The notes below the pieces were generated by a model. The model was not told the DNA's origin. It was given only the letters and a program-made list of their open reading frames with translations, and searched no databases. Shown here one piece after another: positions 1 to 10,300 of a DNA stretch of 47,257 nt. The position numbers were made by a program, and so were the translations under genes. The DNA is from a virus. The stretch spans positions 1 through 47,257 of IMG/VR virus record IMGVR_UViG_3300046535_000311. One strand, written 5' to 3'. The first letter of the stretch is position 1. Each line of letters begins with the position of its first letter.

Positions 1-162
1 ACCTCATACCATTGCAATGTATGATTCATCCTCTCGGCTTGACCCTGAGCAAACAGAGTTGGCAACTCTTTTATGTCTGCATCAGTGAAGTGAGGAGTGA
101 ATGCAATGATCGGCTTGCTACCTTTTGGCATCACTGCTTGAGAGAACATGGTAAGCGATCCG
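1..162. repeat. Terminal overlap, left copy (matches 47096-47257)
   Basis: This stretch matches the last 162 bases of the window in the same orientation with three differences, at positions 15, 17 and 36. The giant minus-strand gene reads in frame through the junction. All three differences are silent in that frame (two in one Leu codon, TTG versus CTA, and one in an Ala codon). This is best read as the overlap of a circular or circularly permuted genome, with the mismatches reflecting co-existing variants. A genuine direct terminal repeat is less likely, because such repeats are normally identical. Confidence 0.9.
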
Positions 163-3100
163 CCAATCTCACCAGCACGAACCATGTCTCCGAACCGATC
201 AGCGATATGAGCCAAGGTAAGTTGAACGTCTGGATCAATAGCAGAAGCCTTCTGCAACTCATCCATAATCTGCTTGATTGGATGAGTGTCAGGAAGGATG
301 TCGCGTTCAACCTTGGTGATTAGTCCGCCAGTTGCTCCATGTCGCAACCCGAACTTTACCATAGACTTCATCACCATGTTTTGTTGTGTCTTGGTGATGA
401 CGCTACGGGCCATGTCGCCAAGTGCATCAACCGGATCCTTGATCTCCAGGTCGGCGCCGTGCAGGGTTTTCACTCCAGTCCCCCGCTCGGCGACGCCACG
501 TCCAGGTGCGCTACGCCTTGGCCTATCCATCATAACCCGGAAGAATGGGATGTAAGTCTGGTAGCTAGACTTGATGTCCTTTGCTTGTTCGAAACTGAAC
601 AGACCGCCTTCCGTTGCATAGTCGATCAGACGATCAGACCATTCACGAATACGTTTGGCTCCAAGTTCGAACTCTGGACTTTCCAGTTGCCTTACTATGG
701 CACGATAGTCTGAAGGATCAAGAAGAGTCTCAAGACCTTTGGCGTTGACTTCCAGGTTTCTCTTTGCATTGAGGTAGTTGAGAAAGTCTTCGTGTTTACC
801 ATCCCCAACGTCGTCAAAGATCTTCTTTAGACCTTCTCCGGTAACGTTGCCAGAAAGATCCTGGGTTCCATGCAGGATGAACCGCTCAACGATCTTGTTG
901 GCTGTCATCCTCAAAGCATCGAACAACCGAACCGGATTGTCCTGGATAGGAGTTTCTTCGATTGCTTTCTTGGCTGCTTCTTTACTGCCAGTAGCTATCT
1001 CCATGCGCTCTTGCATGGCTCGCTTCATTGAAGCGTTGTCGGCAATCATCTGCTGGTTTAGGATACGGAACACCTTGCGAACAAGGCCAGCGGCCTTTGC
1101 CGGTGGTGTATCCTTCATGATGCCTTGAGACTGTAACTCCTGGATTGACTTAGGATCATCATGCATGACCATCGATGCACGGCCACGTTCTTTTGCACCT
1201 TGATCGCGGTAGTTACGTAGCACTTGCTGGCTACGCTGCATCTGATTCCTGATGGCTGTTTGTGCAGGATCGGCAAGCCACTTCATCAACTTGTCATATG
1301 CAGGTTGGGTTTCATCCTTCAGTGTAGGATCGTCCAACATGAATCGAGCCCAAAACTCTGCCCATGCTTCAGCACGCTGATGATTAGGAGTAAGATCCTT
1401 GAATCCAGGATACCACTTTGCAGCAGCTTCAAGGAAAGAAGCCTTCTCCTTGCTATTCATGGAGCGGAATGGTTTGTTCGCTCCAATGCCACTATTGGCA
1501 ACTGCATCCATTGCATGTCCCCATTCATGCACGGCAGCAATGGTGTCACGTTCTCCCTTGAGTCTGATGATCTTTTCTACAGTGTTGTAGAAGCCAAGTG
1601 GTGGCTTGGTGAATGGACCACGGGTTCCTTCACGAATAGGAGTGCGCACCGGATCACCCTTGAATCCTTGTAGTTCAAGAATGACATCCGATGCACGGGT
1701 TCTTGGCGTCCCAGGAATACCTTCCTCTTCCAGAGTAGGAGACATTCTAAGACTTCCAGGTTCACCCGGCGTCTTTGCTGGCGGAGGTTGGGGCACCGCG
1801 AGTTCGGTCGGTGTCTCCTTCTCCGTTTGCACTTCATTCTTTGTCTCAAGAAGCCTACGCACCAACTTGGCTGCATCGTAGACTTCCTGTTCTTCACCAA
1901 GTTTCTGCTTGCCAATGTTCTCACCAGACTTGGCGATCACCTGACCGAACTTCTGAGAAGAAGTTCGGAGCAGTTGAGTAATCTTGGCGTTCTTCTCAGG
2001 GCCATTTGGCATCTGCCTGACTGCATCCAACTCCTCCTTGGATGGGAACTTGATGCCTTCTTCCTTTGGCGCTACATCCTTCTTAGGATTGTAGTAGTCC
2101 TGCACCATCTTGATACGGTCTGCAAGCTCCTCAGTCTTGGCCAGTTTGATTTGTAAGCCTTCAGGAAGACTTGAGAACTTGTCTGAATCAAGAGGATCTT
2201 CATGCTCACCAATCAACTCTTTGGTAGCTTCTACCTTTACGGTTTCTTCTGCTGGACCGATTTCCTTTAGCTTCTGCTCTGTGTCGAACTTGGCTTGCTC
2301 GGCTTCATGAAACGGCTTGTCGAGGCCGGTCTGCTGCTGGCGGATCTCGGATTCGGTCTCGCGCATCTGCTCGATGGCCACCGCTGCCTGTGGCGGGTTC
2401 CTCCCTGCGTTCGCCTGCGCCTCTGCCTCTGCGCCAGCGTTGCGATCGAGGGCACTCTTGGACGGGAGGCGCAGGTTGGCGAGTTCGCCCGGCGTGGGGG
2501 CGCCAGCGCCCTTCAGGGCGGACATGCCCAGCATGTTGATGAGAACGTGCTGAACCATTACCCCGCGGGTATCTGGATTGGGATCCTGGATGAAGTTCCA
2601 GATTGGATGCCAGTCCATACCAGCGAATGCAGTGCCTTCAGCAGCGCCAGATAGCGTTGCTGCTAGCCTTGCTGGCATGCTGGTAGTTCTCATCAACAGT
2701 CTCTCAGTCGAACGACCAAGTTGTCCGATGAGCATCATTGGCGCAGCCATGATTGCGCCATTGGCGAAGGCTGCACCATAGCCTTCAATGTGACCGTTCT
2801 GAACGGCTTCGTAGGCGCCGAGTCCGGCTGCTGAACCAACCAATCCAAGACTCGACACGATGGCTTTGGCACGGCCCAAGGAGGCCGCTGCACGGCCACC
2901 TGTAGCCAGCCAACCCAGGCCCTTGCCAACCAGTTGACCGCCTCGCATAGCCGGCCCACCAGTGGCAAGGAACGCAGTCGTCGAGCCTAGAAAGTGGGCT
3001 ATACCTGTAGCAAGACTCCTTACGCCTGTCTGGTTCATGGCTGCTACGGCAGCAGTGTTACCGTAATCAGCCATTTGCTGATCGATAAGTTGACCAGTAA

Positions 3101-4073
3101 GCATATGCCATACACCGGCATACAGTTCTGCTGCGCCAACCTTACCACCGTTGTGATACCAGCTTCCGTCTGCATCCTGAACCCATGCAGTTGGCTGGTT
3201 GTAGTGGGCTGCACCATTTCCACCAGTCATGGCGTCCAACGACACAAAGCCAAGTCGTTCAAGAGCACGGGCTGCGCCGTAGCCTGTCTGAGCGGCAGCG
3301 CCAACGAATGCTTCGAACCCTTGGCGAACTGGCATAAGCATCCGCTCATGCAACGGCATCTGAGCGATGATGTCCTGTGGCCCGCTTACCCCATATCCTG
3401 GAGTAGCTGGCTCAGTCTCCGTGTTGATGATCTTGGCTATGCGCGAAGTCCGTGGATCGGTGAACACTGAAGATCCAACCGTCTTCAGTTGTTGATCGAT
3501 CTTCACCAACCTTTGCCTGTAGTTTGCTACTTCGTTTGGATCCAGTTGAATGGGAGTCAGTTGTTGAGAGAGTTGAACTCTCTCATCCATTGTCATCCCA
3601 GGATGTTCCTTCAGTAGAGGAGTCTTGTTCCTATCCTTGAATCGATCAACGATTGACTGACCATAGGAACTGATCTCAGACCAGTTGTTATCCTGTAAGA
3701 TCTGGCCTGTCATCACAGCTTGGCGAGCAAACTGCAATGCATGAGCACGTAGAGCTACATGCTCATTAGAGTCGCGCATTGCATCGTTCCACAACACCGG
3801 ATCACCGGGCTGTTGAACGAACTCGTCAACGTTGAGACCACGCATGATCTCGCCAAGCTGAGAATCCATCAGCTTGCGAGCTTCTTGATGATCTCCGGCA
3901 GCTACAGCGTGATTGATTCCACGCGATAGCGAAGCAACGCGCGGATTACTTGAGACCGGGCCTTGGGGCTCCTGCTCGCTGCTTGTCGGATCGGTATCCG
4001 TGGTAGGATCCGTCTGGAGAGTCCTTGATTGATTGCCCGATTCCGGCAGCGGGCTTTCGCTGTCCGTTGGCAT
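1..4073 (-). CDS. Giant polyvalent virion protein, N-terminal 1,357 codons (continues at 47095)
   Basis: The reading frame stays open from an ATG at 4073 to the window edge and continues at 47095 down to 45535, for 1,877 residues in all. The ATG has an upstream GGAGAG about 10 bases away and lies inside the end of the preceding gene (128-base overlap). The next in-frame ATG is at 3869. Residues 1-45 form a Ser/Thr/Pro/Asp/Glu-rich linker. Residues about 360-480 are Gly/Ala-rich and hydrophobic. Residues about 580-700 are charged and coiled-coil-like. HEWGH at residues 849-853 is a zincin HExxH motif, and Glu902 or Glu906 is a plausible third zinc ligand. Giant multidomain proteins of this type ride in phage heads and are injected with the DNA. 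The protease may process virion proteins or attack host ones, which is inference. Its place after the internal virion genes fits an ejected protein. Confidence 0.85.
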   Translation of the reverse strand, partial: MPTDSESPLPESGNQSRTLQTDPTTDTDPTSSEQEPQGPVSSNPRVASLSRGINHAVAAGDHQEARKLMDSQLGEIMRGLNVDEFVQQPGDPVLWNDAMRDSNEHVALRAHALQFARQAVMTGQILQDNNWSEISSYGQSIVDRFKDRNKTPLLKEHPGMTMDERVQLSQQLTPIQLDPNEVANYRQRLVKIDQQLKTVGSSVFTDPRTSRIAKIINTETEPATPGYGVSGPQDIIAQMPLHERMLMPVRQGFEAFVGAAAQTGYGAARALERLGFVSLDAMTGGNGAAHYNQPTAWVQDADGSWYHNGGKVGAAELYAGVWHMLTGQLIDQQMADYGNTAAVAAMNQTGVRSLATGIAHFLGSTTAFLATGGPAMRGGQLVGKGLGWLATGGRAAASLGRAKAIVSSLGLVGSAAGLGAYEAVQNGHIEGYGAAFANGAIMAAPMMLIGQLGRSTERLLMRTTSMPARLAATLSGAAEGTAFAGMDWHPIWNFIQDPNPDTRGVMVQHVLINMLGMSALKGAGAPTPGELANLRLPSKSALDRNAGAEAEAQANAGRNPPQAAVAIEQMRETESEIRQQQTGLDKPFHEAEQAKFDTEQKLKEIGPAEETVKVEATKELIGEHEDPLDSDKFSSLPEGLQIKLAKTEELADRIKMVQDYYNPKKDVAPKEEGIKFPSKEELDAVRQMPNGPEKNAKITQLLRTSSQKFGQVIAKSGENIGKQKLGEEQEVYDAAKLVRRLLETKNEVQTEKETPTELAVPQPPPAKTPGEPGSLRMSPTLEEEGIPGTPRTRASDVILELQGFKGDPVRTPIREGTRGPFTKPPLGFYNTVEKIIRLKGERDTIAAVHEWGHAMDAVANSGIGANKPFRSMNSKEKASFLEAAAKWYPGFKDLTPNHQRAEAWAEFWARFMLDDPTLKDETQPAYDKLMKWLADPAQTAIRNQMQRSQQVLRNYRDQGAKERGRASMVMHDDPKSIQELQSQGIMKDTPPAKAAGLVRKVFRILNQQMIADNASMKRAMQERMEIATGSKEAAKKAIEETPIQDNPVRLFDALRMTANKIVERFILHGTQDLSGNVTGEGLKKIFDDVGDGKHEDFLNYLNAKRNLEVNAKGLETLLDPSDYRAIVRQLESPEFELGAKRIREWSDRLIDYATEGGLFSFEQAKDIKSSYQTYIPFFRVMMDRPRRSAPGRGVAERGTGVKTLHGADLEIKDPVDALGDMARSVITKTQQNMVMKSMVKFGLRHGATGGLITKVERDILPDTHPIKQIMDELQKASAIDPDVQLTLAHIADRFGDMVRAGEIGGSLTMFSQAVMPKGSKPIIAFTPHFTDADIKELPTLFAQGQAERMNHTLQWYE

Positions 4074-5166
4074 CGTAGATGGACTCTCCGAGCTTGGGCT
4101 TTGTTGGCTGAAGTCCGACATCTGCTGATCCTTGCTGCTGCGGCTGACCTGAAGACGGAGTTGGCATGGATCCTGGAGTTGTTGCACCAGGGTTTGCCAA
4201 CTGCTTCAACATTGCATCAGCCGACAACTGACGAACAACGTTGTTACGCTTCGCCAGCGAATCGATCTTGTAGACTTGCGACATTGCTCCACCAGTCATG
4301 GAGTCAATGTTCTTGAGGAATGACTGCATCTGGTTTGCAGTCTGAGTGAACTGGCCCATCATTGGCGATGCCATGTCAACCAGATGACCATCAGGCATGT
4401 CGCCAGTTGCAGCCATGAACTTCAGAGCATCGAAGTTGATTCGACGCTGAATGAAGTCGGATGTCCTTGGTCCAAACTGCTTCTTGTCGATTTCTGCCCT
4501 GAGTGCAGGATCAGGACTATCCGCTGCAAGTTGCTTCAAGTTGTCCCACTGACCATCCGTCATGTCACCCTTGCGGGCTGCATTGAACAACGATGCACCA
4601 GACTTGATTGGTTGCATCAAGCTTTCGCGTTCACGCTTGGCTGCATCCTTGTCGCCAACCATCTGAGCCTTGTTGAAAGACTCCGATGCACGAAGGAAGT
4701 TGGCTTGTGCATTCAGTCTGTTAGAGAATGACTTGTCTTCATCAATCTTGGACTGTTCAGGAGTCTTTGCGTAAGTCTTCTGATCCGGTCCAGATATCTC
4801 CAACGGCTTGTCCATCTGTGCTTGCTGCCGCCCGCGCTCCATCTCCTGGCGTAGCTGCTGGGCTCGCGTTGGCCCTTGAGGCTGCACACCTTGCGATGCA
4901 GCTTCAATGGAGTTGCGATCCTCTTGGTTGGCTGCTTCCTGTTCATGGAACTTGGCCTCATCTTTTCGGCGCTGTGACTCAATATCTATCTTCTGACCTT
5001 CTTGAGTCAATCCACCAAACACACTGGCAGACTTCAGAGCGTTCTCTTGTCCAGCCTGTTGGGCTTGGCTCAGTTGACCAGCAGCTTGGCCAGCAGCTTG
5101 TGCGCCAGATTCACCAGCTTGAAGCTCGTTCTTTGTGGTGTTTGGATCTCTTCCGATTCTTGCCAT
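3946..5166 (-). CDS. Probable internal virion / ejection protein (406 aa)
   Basis: This 406-residue protein has a Gln/Ala/Gly-rich N-terminus (residues about 15-60), a highly charged Arg/Glu/Gln middle (about 60-160) that looks helical or coiled coil, and a more ordinary second half. The C-terminus is Gly/Pro/Gln-rich. No catalytic motif is visible and no family was recognised. It starts at an ATG overlapping the TAA of the upstream gene, so translation is probably coupled, and its last 128 bases overlap the start of the giant gene. Composition and position between tail genes and the polyvalent giant suggest a helical internal or injection protein like those of short-tailed phages. That role is inferred from context only. 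Confidence 0.75.
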   Translation of the reverse strand: MARIGRDPNTTKNELQAGESGAQAAGQAAGQLSQAQQAGQENALKSASVFGGLTQEGQKIDIESQRRKDEAKFHEQEAANQEDRNSIEAASQGVQPQGPTRAQQLRQEMERGRQQAQMDKPLEISGPDQKTYAKTPEQSKIDEDKSFSNRLNAQANFLRASESFNKAQMVGDKDAAKRERESLMQPIKSGASLFNAARKGDMTDGQWDNLKQLAADSPDPALRAEIDKKQFGPRTSDFIQRRINFDALKFMAATGDMPDGHLVDMASPMMGQFTQTANQMQSFLKNIDSMTGGAMSQVYKIDSLAKRNNVVRQLSADAMLKQLANPGATTPGSMPTPSSGQPQQQGSADVGLQPTKPKLGESIYDANGQRKPAAGIGQSIKDSPDGSYHGYRSDKQRAGAPRPGLK

Positions 5167-5966
5167 TAGAACCAGCCTGTTCCGCCAGCGTTACCGGCCG
5201 CTGAACTGAAGCCTCCGATAGCCAAGCCTGGATTGCCCATAGCAATGCCAGCTACACCCATGCCAATGCCTGCAATCGTTCCGAACTGAGCGTTCTTCTT
5301 TTGCAAGCGTTGCATCTTGTTTATCATGTCCATTTGTATATCCAACTGCTCCTTCTGGATGAAGTAGGAGAAGTCGGCTGCTTCGTATTGGTTGTTCTGA
5401 TAGAGTTCAGACAAACCTTGGTAGAAGCCACTTTGCATTGCAGCCAGAGATCCACGGCCACCCTTCTGGATGTTGCCTAGTCCTGCCTGCAACGCTGCAA
5501 CAGACTTTGATTGTTGTCTTTCTTGCTGTTGTCTTTGGATTGCATCAGCAATCAGGTTCATCCTGGCTGCTGCTGAACCCATTGTCAACTTGCCACCAGA
5601 CTGCTGAGCAACCTGATCTGGAGTGTTCAGGAAGTTACCCTGTTCATCTACCAGTCCGTTTTGGCCAAGAGGGATACCATACTGGTTTGCCAGTTGGTTG
5701 GCCAGTTGCGTTAGCGATGTGCTTCCGCGCGTCGCCGGCTGGGCTGACGGAGAGGTTGAGCCCATCGTCGAGGCCAGGGCGCCGCCGGCTGCCGCTGGCT
5801 GCCCTTGTGGAGCGCCCGGCACCTGTCCCTGCTGCTGGCCCTGCTGGCCGGTGGAAGGACGGCCCTGCGGGTTGGCAGGGTTGGTCATGCCACCCTGGCC
5901 GACAGGGCGCACGCTGGCTGCCTGACGTTGCAGGCCGGTAGGCGGAAGTGGAGGGATGGCGCTCAT
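5166..5966 (-). CDS. Probable internal virion protein with glycine-zipper C-terminus (266 aa)
   Basis: The first 90 residues are Pro/Gln/Gly/Ala-rich and probably disordered. The middle (about 90-215) is Gln-rich and helical. The last 40 residues are a Gly/Ala/Ile/Met glycine-zipper hydrophobic stretch, typical of a membrane-inserting segment. The arrangement resembles small podovirus ejection proteins that form part of a DNA channel across the envelope, which is inferred from layout. The gene overlaps the stop of the preceding fibre gene by 4 bases and the next gene at its TAATG. Its first 220 bases are much richer in G+C than the rest and contain one copy of the GCTNACGGAG motif. Confidence 0.7.
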   Translation of the reverse strand: MSAIPPLPPTGLQRQAASVRPVGQGGMTNPANPQGRPSTGQQGQQQGQVPGAPQGQPAAAGGALASTMGSTSPSAQPATRGSTSLTQLANQLANQYGIPLGQNGLVDEQGNFLNTPDQVAQQSGGKLTMGSAAARMNLIADAIQRQQQERQQSKSVAALQAGLGNIQKGGRGSLAAMQSGFYQGLSELYQNNQYEAADFSYFIQKEQLDIQMDMINKMQRLQKKNAQFGTIAGIGMGVAGIAMGNPGLAIGGFSSAAGNAGGTGWF

Positions 5967-7300
5967 GAGTTAGCACCTACTTCGTAGGACGAGCATACAT
6001 GACAGATCGATGCAGCGGCAGAGCCAGTGCCAGTTCCGGCAATGAAACCAGCAAAAAGAGCAGTTGTTGCAGTAGGCAAGTTAGTTGTCACGAAACCAGA
6101 TGTCGAGTTTCCAGTTGAAAGATTCTTTATTGCCCAATCAATCCTTGAAGCAGATGGCAAACAAGTTATCTCGATCTGGTATAATGATGTTGCATCGATT
6201 GGGAAGTTAGCTCCGAGAGAAGCCTTGGTAGCCGTTCCAGAAGCATCGTTGTTGAAGAAGCTCCATACCGTGTCACCATCATCGTAGCCGAAGCCTGCAC
6301 AGTCCACCTTTGCTGATGGATCGATATTGATTGCAAACGATGCAGACACACCAACGAACGCACGCCAATGAGCGCCAGGAGTCTGATCCTGACCCATTCG
6401 CATGCGCATCCTAAAGCCACCTTCATTTGATCCGTTACCACGAACGAATACAGCAACAGATGATGCTATTCCAGCACCACGGTTAGTTGCAGCCACACTT
6501 GAATATCGTATATGATACGACCTAAGCAACAGATTACTACTAATCTGAATCTGGCCAGCGGTAGAGGAGTCAAGGACCTGCGCAGCAAACCCAAATAATC
6601 CAGATGCCGCTGCTATGGTCGGTCCCCACAACCCAATCAACCTTGGTTGCAAAACAAAGTCAAGGTCAGTAACAGTCTGAGTGCTAAACTCTAGTGCTGT
6701 TTCACCTGGATTTACTGCAAGTAGTTTACCTGCTGCACCGCTGTAGCTATTAGGAACGTCACCAAGCAGTATAAACTCTTGAGTGAAAAACTCAAGCGCA
6801 GTCTCTCCAGCATTTACGCGAACAGTTTGTAGTGCAGCACCAGCATAACTTCCTGGAGTATCTGACAAGCCAAGGAACGTTGTAACCAACGTTGCAGTCA
6901 GATCGAAGAACTCCAATGCAGTCTCGCCAGCATTCACCCTGACAAAGAAGAGTCCTGATCCTGCATACGTTCCAGGAGTATCAGACAATCCAAGGAATGT
7001 TGTTACTAGCGTCAACGTGAAGAACTCAAGTCCTGTCTCTCCTGCATTGACTCGGACAACCTTGCCACCTTCACCAACATAGCTGTGAGGAACATCACCA
7101 AGCTCAGTGAAGTCAAGAACTGGTGTTTCACCACAGCAAGTTGTCAAGTCATCACAGATTGTCTTCAACATCTCTCGCAGATAACCTTCCAGTTGTTGGT
7201 TGGTAATCTGCACCGCTGAAGCCAACGCAGCTATATCGTCCCTCACCGGGACGGCTTGGGCCAGGAACGGCCTCAGTTGGCATGTCTGTAGAGATGTCAC
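5963..7300 (-). CDS. Tail fibre / appendage protein with tandem repeats (445 aa)
   Basis: A short N-terminal helical part (residues 1-60) is followed by four tandem copies of a roughly 35-50 residue unit with a core L.D.P.SY.G....VRVN.GETALEF. This unit is widespread in phage tail fibres and other virion appendages. The C-terminal 230 residues have the alternating hydrophobic pattern of a beta-rich receptor-binding or lectin-like domain. The start ATG overlaps the TGA of the upstream gene by 4 bases. Position directly after the propeller-type tail protein fits a fibre or tail-tip role. The host receptor cannot be deduced from sequence. Confidence 0.8.
   Translation of the reverse strand: MTSLQTCQLRPFLAQAVPVRDDIAALASAVQITNQQLEGYLREMLKTICDDLTTCCGETPVLDFTELGDVPHSYVGEGGKVVRVNAGETGLEFFTLTLVTTFLGLSDTPGTYAGSGLFFVRVNAGETALEFFDLTATLVTTFLGLSDTPGSYAGAALQTVRVNAGETALEFFTQEFILLGDVPNSYSGAAGKLLAVNPGETALEFSTQTVTDLDFVLQPRLIGLWGPTIAAASGLFGFAAQVLDSSTAGQIQISSNLLLRSYHIRYSSVAATNRGAGIASSVAVFVRGNGSNEGGFRMRMRMGQDQTPGAHWRAFVGVSASFAINIDPSAKVDCAGFGYDDGDTVWSFFNNDASGTATKASLGANFPIDATSLYQIEITCLPSASRIDWAIKNLSTGNSTSGFVTTNLPTATTALFAGFIAGTGTGSAAASICHVCSSYEVGANS
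6685..7114 (-). repeat. Tandem repeats within the tail-fibre gene
   Basis: This segment encodes four degenerate copies of the GLSDTPGSYAG / VRVNAGETALEF-type unit. Copies 2 and 3 are the closest to each other. The similarity is clearer in protein than in DNA, so the copies are old or have diverged under selection, as is common in fibre stalks that change length by recombination. Confidence 0.85.
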
Positions 7301-10300
7301 TTGCTAGTGTGAGGTTCGACCATCACCACATGGTTTAGGATTCGCACCGGGGCTTCTGGAGCGAACTGAGAGATAACAACTTGCTCAAAGTTGTAGAGCT
7401 TACGACCAACCGGCAAGGTCTGTCGTCCCTTGGCAAAAGACAGATCGACCAGGAATCCATCCCCTTCAGTTCCATCGTCAACGTTTTCAGCGTCATCGAT
7501 GTTCTGGAAATCTGGAATGAGTCTAATGCGAACCACTGACTTCTTATCTTCTGGTTCATAAACAACTGCATGGCGCCAGTTGCGCTTCAGTGTGTCGTCA
7601 TCTCCGTAGTTGGTCGGCTTGAACTCAGCCAAGAACTCAATAGCTCCAATCAGGTAGTCGTCATCTACTGATGGTGCATCGTTTACGAATGACGGAGTGA
7701 CGTAGAGCCTGTGTTCCGTCGCCGCAAAGATAACACGCGAGTTCCACGGGTCATCCGGGTCGGCGGTCTTGGACCGATAAAAAACGCAAATCCCAGCAAG
7801 GCCAAGATCAGCGCCGTCAAAAGCGGCGGACAAACCAGCCAAACCAGAGAGACCAGCAAGACCAGGGAGACCACCAAGAATAAAGGATGCATTGCTATCC
7901 TCAATGAAAGCAACACCAAACAACGGATCGATACCAGAATCGGTCACGGACCCTTGAACCGTTCCCGTTGCTCCTGGGTAGCCAACGCCATCGCTGTCGC
8001 CAATATCCAGCAACCACACGAAACCATTGGTGTCTCCAAGGTAAACACGTTGGTTACCATCAGAGTCCTTGCCAACAGTCATCGACAAGAACTCTTGGCA
8101 GAACTTGTAGACAGTTATGTTCCTGAGTTGTGCATCCCAAACCATCATCAGGTTTGCACCGCGCACAGTCTGAACGGTTGGCAGGAGAAGGAGATACTGT
8201 TGACGGCGAGGGTAATAGACGCCAACGGCGCCGATGCACCTTCCGGTGGAGTCTCGGCGCACGTAGTTCGGATTGTCTGGATCGGTGAAGTAACTATCAA
8301 ACATCACCGATTCAGGTAACATCTGCACGGAGCGGCCATCATAAAGAGCCAGACCACGATCAGCCAACCAGATACTACCAGACTCAACTTGAGCGAAACT
8401 GCGAGGAGAGATACACCCGATATCACTGCTAATACGGGTAGGACATACGACTTCCGTAAGCGGATTTTCGTTGAATCGAAGAACATAGGTCTTCCTCCGC
8501 TTGCAGATGACTAGTGAGTCGAAGTTGGAAACCGCTCCGATAAGTCTATCTCCATCACCAATCTCAATGTCAATGAAGTTGATCGCTGGCCAAGACTCTG
8601 GTTCGAATGGCTCAGTGAAGTAAAGCCTATTGGCTCTGCCGCAGATCGTGTATAGCGATCCAGTCTTGCTGGCAGTCTCGTAAGGCTTGACCAGCTTCAG
8701 ACGGGCTAACGGAGGGGTCAAGCCGGCCGCGGGTGGCATTACGCATTGAATCTCGTAAGCCATGCAATCGCCTTCAAGCTGGATGAACTTCCCTACAAGA
8801 CAACGAGTCCATTCAACGTTCTCGTCACCTGTGATTATGTCGCTACCCTGAACTGCTGAAACCGTTCCTGCTGGTGACAGGTCCGGTATGTCTCCCATAC
8901 CAAACAATCGATTCCTGTAATCGACTACTATGGGAACGCATGGCATCGGAGCGTTCAGCGTTGACAGACCATCATTGATGAAGTCCAGATCTGCATCATC
9001 CAGATCGTCAACGAACGTTGATGTCGTGTCAGGATCGAAGCAACCAACCTTGGCCATCACCGGGAAGTCACCGCCAAGGACTGTCCGGTATAGACAGATC
9101 TCGCAGATCTGTGGATCGCCAGGAATCCGAACATTGGTGAAGTTCAGCGTTATCTGAGCAGCGGGAGAAGCTCCCGTAGTGTCAACAACAATGTCTGTGT
9201 CGTTTGGATCGCTTTCTTTACCTGTGCAGCAGTTACGGAACGTGTATCGATAGCGGTAGATACCGATCCCAAGCCCACCGTTAGGCGAAGCTGCTGTGCT
9301 GTCAACTTGGCTTGTAGGCGAAGCCTCATCGCAGAACGGCGCTGGGATTCCAGCATCCTCAATGTCGTTCGCCGTTGGATTGAACTTCTTCGGGATCGTG
9401 CTGCCATTGGTAAGTATTAGTAAGCTTGGATCATCGCCAAGGCCGGCAGCAGTGCTAGCGCAACCTTCCGGGTTGAACTCGCCAAGAGGAAAAACGTCTC
9501 CAATCTCTGGCGTTTCGCGTGCCGGAACAAGTAGCGCGTAAACGATGTGCGCAGTGCCAATGAAGTCATCAGTTCCCGTTCCTGTTCCGATAACGATACC
9601 GAAGATGAGCTTCCTTTGCCCAGCAAGCCCCATTGGATCAGGTGAGAAGTTGACATATTGGTTCTTTGTTCCCTGTGTTGCTGTTGGCGATGAACCTTGT
9701 TGTGGATTGATTCCTACTATCGTAGCTGATGTCCCACTCAGACCAGTAACATTAGATTCAAGGTTAGCATCCATGTGCAATCGAATAGTAGTATCGATTG
9801 TTGTAGACACATGGCTCAAAGCAATGTGAAGCTTCCTTGAAACGATTCGGTCTGAGGGGAACGATTGATACCAAGTTGGATCGAATATCGGTGTAGCAGG
9901 ACTACCATACAATGTTGGCGTAGTCTCGATTCGAAACTGGTTGCCACCAGAGTGGTGACATTCAGTAGCCTCAAATCCAGATTGAATGATCTCCAACCAA
10001 GAAACAGGATGAGTTACCGCTGAACCACCATTGTTCTTGTATAGTATTCCATGGTCTGCACCATCGACCAAGAACGCTTTTATGTCTGCTGATCTGAACA
10101 GTGTTACATCACCACCAGCACGACTAACGTTGTCAGTTACGCTATCAGAGAATAGTTGATTCTGAGTTGTTGGAGCGTAGGCAGTTAGATCCCATAACAC
10201 TATATCGAATGTTCTTGTATTAGAGCTTGCCCAAAAGTTCCACGTCAGCATATTGACCGACGTTATGTTATCCCAGTTAGATGCAATATAACGGAACAAT

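Noticed and set aside
1-162. True direct terminal repeats of a T7-like linear genome
   Set aside because: The copies differ at three sites and a gene runs straight through the junction. Overlap of a circular assembly fits better.
12-3470. Several long plus-strand frames (for example 1224-1673, 2295-2654, 2994-3470)
   Set aside because: They lie opposite the continuous minus-strand giant gene, have Cys/Ser/Arg-rich compositions without domains, and lack ribosome sites. They are shadows.
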